Positions 1 through 8,279 of a stretch of 64,000 nt of DNA are shown here, piece by piece. Numbering within the stretch: the first letter of the stretch is position 1; each line of letters begins with the position of its first letter. The position numbers and the translations under genes were made by a program. Below the pieces are notes generated by a model. That model saw only the letters and a program-made list of their open reading frames with translations. It made no database searches and was not told the DNA's origin. Source of the stretch: an uncultured Bacteroidales bacterium (GTDB taxonomy: Bacteria; Bacteroidota; Bacteroidia; Bacteroidales; UBA932); NCBI GenBank assembly GCA_900318445.1, contig ONKO01000004.1, forward strand, positions 87,443-151,442. The letters are read 5' to 3'.

Positions 1-1
1 C

Positions 2-166
2 AAGAACACCACCGGTACCACCAACCCCGGCGGCGAGATCGATCCCACCGATCCTACTCCCAGCACCACCAAGTCTCTCTATCCTATCGTCTTCGATAAC
101 GCTACTATCGAGGAATACACGGTGGTGGCTCCCGAGACGGTCGTTTCTGAGAATACCAACTATTAA
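2..166 (+). CDS. C-terminal end of a probable fimbrial (pilin-like) protein, truncated by the window edge
   Basis: An open frame enters from the left edge and ends at TAA 164-166, giving 54 residues. The visible part has a Gly/Thr/Pro-rich linker (PTDPTPSTT) followed by a short segment with alternating hydrophobic residues. It stops one base before the ATG of the first lipoprotein gene, so it is almost certainly the preceding gene of the same operon. A major pilin or pilin-like subunit is an inference from that position, since no diagnostic domain is visible in this fragment. Confidence 0.6.
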   Translation, partial: KNTTGTTNPGGEIDPTDPTPSTTKSLYPIVFDNATIEEYTVVAPETVVSENTNY

Positions 167-167
167 T

Positions 168-1319
168 ATGACCCTTCTCCGTCATATCACACCTCTCGCG
201 GCGGCTGCGCTGCTCCTTACGTCCTGCTTCTCCAGCGGAAAACTGGTAGATGAGAACGTAGTGGACACGCGCACCCCCATGGTTTTCGGTACCTCCGTCC
301 GTCAGGACGAGGAAACGGAGACCAAGGCCGCTGTGCTGCCCCAGGGCTTCAAGGTGAACACCTGGAAAAGCTTTGGCAGCGCCGCGCAGCAGACGGTGAT
401 GGACGGATTCAAAGTAGACTATACCCCCACGGCATCTTCCAAGTGGGACTACGTGGGGGTCCTTGAGCAAGTGCAACGTTACTGGGACCTGGGCGCATTT
501 CCGTACGAATTCCGTGCGGTGTCGCCCTGGTCCGAGGACGTTACCATTACCGAGACAGGCGTGTCCATTGACCGTATGTTCTACGCTCAGACACTCCTTG
601 ACGGTGTATACAACAAAGAAGCGGCACTGTGCGAACCCTTTGTGGTGGCGCAGGTAAGCCGCGAGGACCTGGGAAAGGGCGTTGCCGAGCGCTACCCGGA
701 CCGGGACCTCATCAAAGGGCAGGAAGTCAATGCTGCGGCGAAGGCCGATGGCACCCGCAGCGTGCACATGCCCTTCCACCACCTTTTGTGCAAGGTGGGA
801 TTCAGACTTTTTATTGACGACCCGCAGCCTTCCTCTCCGGACTATGTGGTTACGCTCCAGAGCGTGGAGGTGAGTGTTGTCAAAGACGGTTTCCTTACCA
901 AAGGAACTTATGCGGCTACCGCTACCCAGGGCCTGGGCCGCGGTACATTCGCCGATGACTCGCCGAAAAGCTGCGAGTACTGCATCCTGAAAAGAAATAC
1001 CGAGTACCCCGAAAACATGCGGGAGTACCTTAATATATATAATGCATTTGACCTTACCCCCGGCGAGCTCCATCAGATTCCGCAGGAAAATGTGAAGCTT
1101 CGGGTAAAAATGAAGATGCAAACCCATCACGCCGGCACGGTGGACGGGAATTTTTCCTATGAGACGGAGATAGAACCGTATACCTGGGCGCCCGATACAA
1201 GACATATTTATTACCTCCACGTTCCCAACCTGCATGCGCACGAAGTGGAACTCTACACCTGTGAAATACTGCCCTGGGAGATTGTGGAGTCGGAAGACAT
1301 TCCGGTTGGCGTAGAATAA
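168..1319 (+). CDS. Fimbrillin-family lipoprotein 1
   Basis: 383 residues with a lipoprotein signal peptide ending in LLLTSC, so Cys20 is the predicted lipidation site. The mature protein is a beta-rich, Thr/Asp/Tyr-rich surface protein of the kind found in Bacteroidales fimbrial operons. A T-K-A tripeptide at about residues 52-54 matches a motif repeated in the downstream lipoproteins and may be a propilin-type processing site. The motif QRYWD near residue 105 resembles the QxYW/LYW strand motifs in the paralogs. Its place right after a probable pilin gene fits an anchor or minor tip subunit (Mfa2/FimB-like role), but this is inferred from context. The next gene starts 17 bases after its stop. 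Confidence 0.75.
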   Translation: MTLLRHITPLAAAALLLTSCFSSGKLVDENVVDTRTPMVFGTSVRQDEETETKAAVLPQGFKVNTWKSFGSAAQQTVMDGFKVDYTPTASSKWDYVGVLEQVQRYWDLGAFPYEFRAVSPWSEDVTITETGVSIDRMFYAQTLLDGVYNKEAALCEPFVVAQVSREDLGKGVAERYPDRDLIKGQEVNAAAKADGTRSVHMPFHHLLCKVGFRLFIDDPQPSSPDYVVTLQSVEVSVVKDGFLTKGTYAATATQGLGRGTFADDSPKSCEYCILKRNTEYPENMREYLNIYNAFDLTPGELHQIPQENVKLRVKMKMQTHHAGTVDGNFSYETEIEPYTWAPDTRHIYYLHVPNLHAHEVELYTCEILPWEIVESEDIPVGVE

Positions 1320-1336
1320 TACAAACTATTCTTTAT

Positions 1337-3556
1337 ATGAAGCACATTCTTACCTTAACAACTTTGTCTGCAGCTGCTCTGCTTGCCGTTGCAGCCTGCT
1401 CCAAGACGGGCTCCGAGCCTGCGAATCCCAATGCGGGGAAAGAGCTTATCTCATTTTCCGGTGAAGGTAGCGCAGCCACCAAGGTGGGTTTCACCACCAC
1501 TACCTATGTCAAGATGCGTGTGAAGGCCGAAGCCGCCGGAAAAGCGCCCCGCTACACCGAAGCCCTCGTTTCCGCGCTGGCATGCGGTACGGAGGATTAT
1601 TCCGTCCTCCAGTACACCTCCGGGCAGGAGCGTTACTGGGACGACGCCTACGGCCGCGATTCCAAGCTCACTGTCTATGCCTTTGCCATTCCCGGCAACG
1701 TGGATGGTGACAAACTCCCTGTATGGAGCCAGACGGGCTGGGAGCCGGTGAGCGCCACGACAAACCCCAACTGGAATACCGATGACTCTGAGGACAATAC
1801 CGTCTCGTGGAGTGTGAAAACCGTGCAGAATACGGACGAAATCCTTTCCCTCGAAGACCTTACCTTCAGCAACAACATCCGGGTAGGCGGAAAGGGTGGC
1901 CTGTACACCTATTCTTTCGATGGAAGCGCCTGGGTTGAGGCAAAGGGTGACGGCGTCATGGTCTGGCGTCCCAAGACGGACGCGGCAGGAGAGACTTCCG
2001 GTAAATTTGACAAGGGTCACCTCATCTTCGAGCACGCCCTGGCCAAGATTGAGATCAACCTCAAGGAAGGCGCCGGTTTCAACAATGAAGCCAGTTCAGA
2101 CTTCACGTGGACCAAGAAGCTCAGCCTGGTCGGTGTCAATACGCAGGGTACCTTCAATGTGAGTACCGGTACCTGGTCGGAGCAGACGTCCGGCACCATC
2201 ACCGAAATGTTCGAGACCACCGGTACGCCTGCTGCCAAGACGGTCCGTCAGTTGACAGCTTATGTCATTCCCGGCAACAACCTCTACGAGACCGCTTCCA
2301 ACGTGCTGGAGTTTGAGATTGACAATGCCAAATACTATGTAACCGGCAAGCAGATTGCCGAGGCCATCCGCAGTTACGATTACGGCGCCGAGGGCCAGAA
2401 GTACGCTTCCTTCGAAACCATCGAGGGCGGCAAGTACTACATAATCAACCTGTCCGTTGCCAAGAAGAGCATCGACCGCATCACCGCCGCCGTCGTGGAC
2501 TGGGAAAAGGTGAACTCCGACGACGCCGTGGCCCAGAACACCTATGTTTCCTTCTCCCTGGAAGACCGCGGCACGAGATTCCAGAATGCCGATGCTTCCA
2601 AGTTCAATCTGTTCCGTTCGGCCAAGACCGCTGCCAATTACATTGACGGAGTCAGCGAGCCCAACTACGACTGGGCTTCCGGTTATGAAGGCCCGGCCGT
2701 CAAGACCTGGAACGGCGATGCCGCTGAGTGGAAAACCGGCTGGTTCTGGGAGAACAACCTTACCTACTATCATTTCCGCGCAGCCGGAAATACGGAAGAA
2801 GCGGCGGTTGCTCTCGTAAATGACAACGTTTTCAACATCACGTCCGGTGCCCTCTCCGGTTCCAGCTACAAGGATTATCTCTGGGGCGCTCCTTTCAAGA
2901 ACGTGGACGAGACAGACAAGCTCACCTACTCTACGGTTTCCGGCTTTGATAACGAAACCAGCGGTTCCCACCAGATTTCCCAGGCCATTGCTTCCACGAA
3001 GAGCCTTGTGAACATGCTCCTTTTCCACGTGACCAGCCAGGTGTTCGTAGATGTGAAAACCACCACGGATGCCAGTAAGGTAGTGCTGGAAGATGGCGCC
3101 AACAAGACGAAGGTGGAAATCCTGAACTTCTTTGCCGACGGCCAGGTGCTCATGGGTAACGGCCTCGTGGAAACGACCAGCGCAGACAGGACCGCCGCCG
3201 CCGAGATGACGTATGGCACCTACAGCGCCGAAAGCGCTGGCGAGCCCGCGAAGATCACCGGTTTCTCCTATGGTATCGTGCCCCAGGCCCTGGGTACCAT
3301 CGGCCTGCGTATCACCACGCCCGACGGCAACCAGTATGTGGTAAAGGATATGAGCCAGTGCACGGGAACGGTTTCTAATACCAACCTGACAATCCCTTAT
3401 ACCGGTTCTCCCTATAAGATTGACGCCTGGTATCCCCACTACCAGTATTCCTACACCATAACCGTCAAGAAAACCGGTATCGAGCGCATCACCGCCGCCG
3501 TTCTCCCCTGGGAGACCGTAACCGGAGACCTTGGCACCATCGACCTCGAGAACTAA
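1337..3556 (+). CDS. Fimbrillin-family lipoprotein 2, two tandem pilin-like modules
   Basis: 739 residues with a lipobox ending VAAC (Cys21) and an ATK motif about 30 residues later. The protein divides into two modules. The first (about 40-390) ends with the family-type closing strand I-T-A-A-V-V-D-W. The second (about 395-739) begins with FNLFR, contains WFWENN and YYHFRAAG, and closes with I-T-A-A-V-L-P-W. The repeated closing strand shows an internal duplication. It is probably exported, lipidated and surface exposed as a fimbrial accessory subunit. It sits between similar genes with 17- and 12-base gaps, so one transcript is likely. Confidence 0.8.
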   Translation: MKHILTLTTLSAAALLAVAACSKTGSEPANPNAGKELISFSGEGSAATKVGFTTTTYVKMRVKAEAAGKAPRYTEALVSALACGTEDYSVLQYTSGQERYWDDAYGRDSKLTVYAFAIPGNVDGDKLPVWSQTGWEPVSATTNPNWNTDDSEDNTVSWSVKTVQNTDEILSLEDLTFSNNIRVGGKGGLYTYSFDGSAWVEAKGDGVMVWRPKTDAAGETSGKFDKGHLIFEHALAKIEINLKEGAGFNNEASSDFTWTKKLSLVGVNTQGTFNVSTGTWSEQTSGTITEMFETTGTPAAKTVRQLTAYVIPGNNLYETASNVLEFEIDNAKYYVTGKQIAEAIRSYDYGAEGQKYASFETIEGGKYYIINLSVAKKSIDRITAAVVDWEKVNSDDAVAQNTYVSFSLEDRGTRFQNADASKFNLFRSAKTAANYIDGVSEPNYDWASGYEGPAVKTWNGDAAEWKTGWFWENNLTYYHFRAAGNTEEAAVALVNDNVFNITSGALSGSSYKDYLWGAPFKNVDETDKLTYSTVSGFDNETSGSHQISQAIASTKSLVNMLLFHVTSQVFVDVKTTTDASKVVLEDGANKTKVEILNFFADGQVLMGNGLVETTSADRTAAAEMTYGTYSAESAGEPAKITGFSYGIVPQALGTIGLRITTPDGNQYVVKDMSQCTGTVSNTNLTIPYTGSPYKIDAWYPHYQYSYTITVKKTGIERITAAVLPWETVTGDLGTIDLEN

Positions 3557-3568
3557 AAACCGAATATC

Positions 3569-5563
3569 TTGAACAGAACGGAGAAATACCTGGCTCTCGC
3601 CGCGCTGAGCATGCTGACCATCCTGTCGGCATGCCGGCGCAGCGATGTGCCCGGCATGGAAAACAGCCCCATCTCCCTGACGGCGGGCGTAGCGGGAGAC
3701 ACCCCGGCCGTCACCAAAGCAGTTATCTCTGCCGGCTCCGGCCTTCCCTTTGCGGAAGGCACCAGCCTGTATATGGTGCTAAAGAGCGAGAAGGACAATC
3801 TCAATCCTCTTTTCTCCCGCACAATCGGATTCACCGAAGCCTCTGTCGTGAATTTCGCCAGCCAATACGGACGTTTCTGGGAAGACAGCTACTCCCGTAA
3901 CTCCCAGCTTTCCGTATACGCTGCCTGTGTCCCCGGATACTACCTGGATGCTTCCGTCAACGAGGGCGTAACCCCTGCCGGAACCCCCGACGCCGTCACC
4001 TGGACGGTGGGAGGCTCGGCCGAGTACGACAACACCTGGAAGGCCGATGCCGGCTCCACCACCCTTGCCTGGCCCCTGCGCAGTGCTTCTGCAGGCCGCC
4101 AGACTGGTGCATTTCCGGCCGGTCAGGACCTTTGCTTCAGCAACAATGTTTCCGGAGACGCCCGGGTTACCTTTGACAACACCCTCAAGAAATTCGGAAG
4201 CGGAACGCTCATCTTCAACCATGCCCTGAGCAAGATCACCTTCCGCATCAGGATGGGTGAAGGCTTCCAGAGCCAGGATCCTTTCGCCTTCTCCAACGAG
4301 AACGAGAACATCGTCCTGAAGGGCTGCATCCTCGGAGGCGTCTTTGACATTGAAGCGGGTGCTTTCACGTCCCTGAGCGAAGCAAGCGACCTTACCGAAC
4401 TCTCCGACAGGGGAGCGGAGGGAGAATTCAGACACGTGCTGGACGCCCTGGCCGTTCCGGGCACCACCCTCGATGACGACACGGTGGACGGCCTCCACTT
4501 CACCATCGACAACAACCTCTACCACCTGAAGAAGTCCATGCTCATGGACGCACTCTCCGGCAAGCTGCTCGCCGATGGCGTAACCCCCGCCCTGGACGAG
4601 GGCAAGCTTCGCCCCGGCGTCCACTACATCTTTGACATGACGGTGGGAAAGAAGAAGATGGACAGCTTCACGGCTTCTGTAGTGGACTGGGACAGCGTTG
4701 AGGCCGATGAAACCGTTCCTACCAATGCCCGTATTGTCCTGAGCCTGAAGGACTCTGGCGGTCATCTCTCCGGAGACCAGTTTGATCTTTACCGCAGTGC
4801 CAATGTGGCTCCCGCCATCGATGATGCCTTTGAGAGCTATGCCTGGGAAACCGGCTACAGCGAGAAGGCCTCCATGACGGAAACCGCCGCTGCAGGTGTG
4901 TACGAGACCACCTGGTACTGGCCCAACAACAAGACCTTCTATCACTTCCGGGCTGTCATGCCCAAGGATACGCCCATCGTGACGGATGCCGCGGACGGAG
5001 ACTATCTGGCCCTCACCGGCGGGGAAGTCCTCGAGGATATCTGCTGGGGCGCCCCCATCAATCAGGCCGACGGAAGTGTTTTCAAAGCTATCGGCCCCAC
5101 CGAAGATGTCATCTCCATGACGATCTTCCACCGCATGAGCGATGTGACCATTACCCTCACCACCACGGACGGCGCCGACAAAGTAACCCTGGACGGCGCC
5201 CTTCTGGAACTGAACGGGATTTACCCGGCCGGAAAGGTGCGCGTGGGTAGCGGAGAAGCAGAGGTGGAAGGAACTGCCGGCACCGTGAGCAACGCGGTGA
5301 GTGCGGCGAACGAGCTGCCCTGGAACCACTACTTTGTTCCCCAGGACCTTTCCGACGTCGTCCTTACCATTACCACCACCGACTTTGACCAGTACAAAGT
5401 GGTGATGAAGGATGTGAAGGTGGGCTCGAAGAAAATTGCGCGCTGGGAACCCGGCGTTAAATATGAATATACGTTTAAGTTAACCAAGGCCGGCATCAAG
5501 GAGATGAATGCTTCGCTGACGGACTGGAAAACCGTAACTGCTGAGGAGAATGTCACGTTCTAA
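3569..5563 (+). CDS. Fimbrillin-family lipoprotein 3, two tandem pilin-like modules, TTG start
   Basis: 664 residues. The chosen start is TTG at 3569, because it gives a full signal peptide with a charged n-region (NRTEK) and a lipobox ILSAC at Cys22. The only nearby ATG (3611) would leave just seven residues before the cysteine. A VTKA motif lies about 27 residues after the lipid cysteine. Two modules are visible: the first closes with A-S-V-V-D-W, the second starts FDLYR, carries WYWPNN and FYHFRAV, and closes with A-S-L-T-D-W. It is a close architectural paralog of the preceding gene. Its end overlaps the next gene by 14 bases. Confidence 0.8.
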   Translation: MNRTEKYLALAALSMLTILSACRRSDVPGMENSPISLTAGVAGDTPAVTKAVISAGSGLPFAEGTSLYMVLKSEKDNLNPLFSRTIGFTEASVVNFASQYGRFWEDSYSRNSQLSVYAACVPGYYLDASVNEGVTPAGTPDAVTWTVGGSAEYDNTWKADAGSTTLAWPLRSASAGRQTGAFPAGQDLCFSNNVSGDARVTFDNTLKKFGSGTLIFNHALSKITFRIRMGEGFQSQDPFAFSNENENIVLKGCILGGVFDIEAGAFTSLSEASDLTELSDRGAEGEFRHVLDALAVPGTTLDDDTVDGLHFTIDNNLYHLKKSMLMDALSGKLLADGVTPALDEGKLRPGVHYIFDMTVGKKKMDSFTASVVDWDSVEADETVPTNARIVLSLKDSGGHLSGDQFDLYRSANVAPAIDDAFESYAWETGYSEKASMTETAAAGVYETTWYWPNNKTFYHFRAVMPKDTPIVTDAADGDYLALTGGEVLEDICWGAPINQADGSVFKAIGPTEDVISMTIFHRMSDVTITLTTTDGADKVTLDGALLELNGIYPAGKVRVGSGEAEVEGTAGTVSNAVSAANELPWNHYFVPQDLSDVVLTITTTDFDQYKVVMKDVKVGSKKIARWEPGVKYEYTFKLTKAGIKEMNASLTDWKTVTAEENVTF

Positions 5564-7262
5564 GATTCTGTTATACACGTCTTTGGCCTTTGTGGCCGCC
5601 TGCTCCGGCAAAGAAACCCTTCCGGAGGAGAAAACGCCCCTTATGGTAGTGGCTACCTTGAGCGGGCAGGCGGATACAAAAGCATCGGCGGAGACCTTCG
5701 CCGAAGGCGATAAAATTCTCGTGTATCTTCGTCACATGAACGGAGACACGCCGGTAACGGTGGACAGGGCTCCGCTTCTGGCTGGCTTTACGATGGATGC
5801 CGATAAAAAACCTGTTCCGGACACGCCCCTTTACTGGGACGATTTCAGTTCCAACCGGGAAGCCGGCCTGGATATCCGTGAAGCCGGGCATGGTCTTGAA
5901 GCTTATTATGCCTATTGCTACAATGGCGGCACTCCTGTCTCCTCCCTTGACGAGGCTACGGGCGAACTGGAATGGAAAGTGGGTGATCAGACATCGGCCC
6001 TGGCTGTGCAACAAACCGACCTTCTGTGGGCTCGTCCGCAGCATGTTATACCGGTTCGCGGAACCATCAATCTGCCGTTCTGGCATGCCATGAGCGAGGT
6101 GAGTGTAACACTCATCCTGGACAGTAGCTTTGATAACGTGACGGAACCGCTCAAGAAAACCGTTCTTACCCTGAACGGCATCCATACAGAGGTAACGTTT
6201 ATCGCTTCTTACGCTTATTACTCCAGCAGTACCTCTAAAGCCGTGAAAATGTATGGAGACGGGGCTGAATATGTGGCCATCGTAGCACCGGGTACGCCTC
6301 TTGAAAAAGGTGCCAGGTTCTTGGATATCACAGATGTAGACGGTAACAACTATACCCTGGACATTACCGATGCCATACTGGAAGGCTGGTACAAACAAGA
6401 TCCGGACAGAGCCGAGCCCGGCGTAAACTACCACCTGAACATCACCCTCTCCAAGGCTGCCGTCAAGGTGCAGGCTACGCTGGCCGACTGGGTGACGGTG
6501 GATGCCGATGGAACCGGCAAGATCCATTTCCCGGACGACGTGGTGGACCTCACCGTGACGGCCGGTACGTTCGAAAACGGCACATCCTTCGACCTGTACC
6601 GCTACGAAACCACGCCCGGCGAAAAGTCCGCTACCGTTACCTACGACGGCAGCAAGTGGGTGAGCGATCCGCTGCTGTACTGGCCCAACCAAAGCACGAA
6701 CTATTACTTCCGCGCCGTGATGGACGGCACCGATGATACCCTCTGGGCCACCACTCCCGCCCATAACGGGTTTAATGAAGGTGCCGCCATCGCGCCCCGT
6801 ACCGGCAACGTGCCGCTGGCCTTCGAGCATGTCAAGAGCCAGCTTTCCGTGGAGCTGGAAACTTCCGCCACGGCATCGGCCGTAAATCTTGAAGGCGCGA
6901 CCATCGCCATCAGTAACCTCGCTACGGAGGGAACGCTGAATGTGGCCGATGGTGCCGTCACTCCCGGCGCTCTGGTGGAGGACGCCATCCTGGCCGCCGC
7001 GGTCATCTCCGACAAAATTGTCATTCCGCAGACAATCGGTAACGCTTCTGTCATGACCATCACGCTTGCCGATGGCACTACCTACAAGCTGCCGCTGAAC
7101 CAGTGCCTGGACAGCACGGACACGGCCATTACGGAGTGGGAACGCGGCAAGAGCTACACCTACACCATCCACCTGGAACTGGAAGAGGTCTCTTACCGTG
7201 CTCTGGTGAAGGACTGGACGGTGGTCACCGGCAGTGGAAACGCTAACCTGGAATGGGACTGA
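5550..7262 (+). CDS. Fimbrillin-family lipoprotein 4, two tandem pilin-like modules
   Basis: 570 residues with lipobox FVAAC (Cys18) and a DTKA motif about 30 residues further on, followed by the FAEGDKILVYL strand typical of fimbrillin-like proteins. The first module closes with A-T-L-A-D-W and the second contains FDLYRYE, LLYWPNQ and YYFRAVM, closing with A-L-V-K-D-W. The architecture matches the two preceding genes but is shorter. The start overlaps the previous gene by 14 bases and the stop overlaps the next start, indicating translational coupling in one operon. Surface location and a fimbrial role are inferred from family and context. Confidence 0.8.
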   Translation: MSRSKILLYTSLAFVAACSGKETLPEEKTPLMVVATLSGQADTKASAETFAEGDKILVYLRHMNGDTPVTVDRAPLLAGFTMDADKKPVPDTPLYWDDFSSNREAGLDIREAGHGLEAYYAYCYNGGTPVSSLDEATGELEWKVGDQTSALAVQQTDLLWARPQHVIPVRGTINLPFWHAMSEVSVTLILDSSFDNVTEPLKKTVLTLNGIHTEVTFIASYAYYSSSTSKAVKMYGDGAEYVAIVAPGTPLEKGARFLDITDVDGNNYTLDITDAILEGWYKQDPDRAEPGVNYHLNITLSKAAVKVQATLADWVTVDADGTGKIHFPDDVVDLTVTAGTFENGTSFDLYRYETTPGEKSATVTYDGSKWVSDPLLYWPNQSTNYYFRAVMDGTDDTLWATTPAHNGFNEGAAIAPRTGNVPLAFEHVKSQLSVELETSATASAVNLEGATIAISNLATEGTLNVADGAVTPGALVEDAILAAAVISDKIVIPQTIGNASVMTITLADGTTYKLPLNQCLDSTDTAITEWERGKSYTYTIHLELEEVSYRALVKDWTVVTGSGNANLEWD

Positions 7263-8278
7263 TGAGGAAATACGCTCATATCTTTCTGTGCGGACTGCTG
7301 CTGGCAGCCTGTACGGCCGTGCCGCAGCCGCAGGAAGAGCTGGGCGCCGTCCTGTTTACCGCCGGCAGCGAAGACCCCGCCACGACCAAGGCCGGCGTGC
7401 CCTACATGGCCCGGGACAGCCGTTTCGTTTGCGCAATGTACTACCAGGCCTCTCAGGGCCTGGATGGTGTGGTTACGTCCACGTTCCAGGTAGACAATGA
7501 GGTGGGCAATGCTGTAGGCACCCCCTCGTTCTACTGGCATAACCGCCTCACGCACGCCTTCGTGGCCCTGGCCGATTACAACAACCTGGACAGCTGCCCG
7601 GCCTGGGATGCCTCCTATGACCTTACAAGGGGCGCCCGCACTTCGATGTCGGAGCAGCCGGACCCCATCCTGGCGCTCACCCTGGCCCGCCCCGCCGGCT
7701 CCCTTCCGGAAGCCAACCGCGTACGGCTTTATTTCAGGCACCAGCTTTCCCAGATCCAGGTGAACCTGAAGGCCGGAGACGACAACTCGGCCCGGCTGGA
7801 AGCCCGCCAGATTGACGGCGTCGAGCTCCTGGGCGTCTCGGAAGAGGCCTACGTACCCACGGAGCTGAGCGCCGACGGTACCCTCGAAGCACCATCGGCC
7901 CGCCCGGTGAAGCTGGACGACTACTCCGACGCGCACCTCAGGGAGAACAAGTGGGGCACGTCCTTCCCGCTCTTTGAAATGGAGGAGCCTGCGATGGGAT
8001 ATCTCAAGTCTTTCCATGCCATTGCCTTCGGACGGCTGTCGGCCCTCCGCATTACCTGGCACGAGGAAGAGGGCAACAAGGTGGTGCACGTTTCTACCTT
8101 CGAGCTGCCGGAGCAGAACGAGTCACACGTGAACATCCGGGACCTCAGGAGCGGCATGCGCTATGTGTATGATCTGGAAATCCGCCGCGGCATGCTGGCC
8201 GTGATCCGCGCCGAGATCAAGCCCTGGCAGCAGAAGGAAGAACTGGTGTACGGGGCCGACGGAACCATAACGAATTAG
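7262..8278 (+). CDS. Fimbrillin-family lipoprotein 5
   Basis: 338 residues from ATG 7262, which overlaps the preceding TGA. A start three codons earlier (7253) is also open. Lipobox LLAAC gives Cys17 as the lipidation site, and a TTKAG motif follows about 25 residues later. A strand motif PSFYWHNRLTHAFVAL matches the LYW...YxFxA pattern of the paralogs. The last part (YVYDLEIRRGML...IKPW) is the single closing strand of one pilin-like module, so this is a one-module member. It lies in the middle of the lipoprotein operon, one base before the next gene. Confidence 0.75.
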   Translation: MRKYAHIFLCGLLLAACTAVPQPQEELGAVLFTAGSEDPATTKAGVPYMARDSRFVCAMYYQASQGLDGVVTSTFQVDNEVGNAVGTPSFYWHNRLTHAFVALADYNNLDSCPAWDASYDLTRGARTSMSEQPDPILALTLARPAGSLPEANRVRLYFRHQLSQIQVNLKAGDDNSARLEARQIDGVELLGVSEEAYVPTELSADGTLEAPSARPVKLDDYSDAHLRENKWGTSFPLFEMEEPAMGYLKSFHAIAFGRLSALRITWHEEEGNKVVHVSTFELPEQNESHVNIRDLRSGMRYVYDLEIRRGMLAVIRAEIKPWQQKEELVYGADGTITN

Positions 8279-8279
8279 T

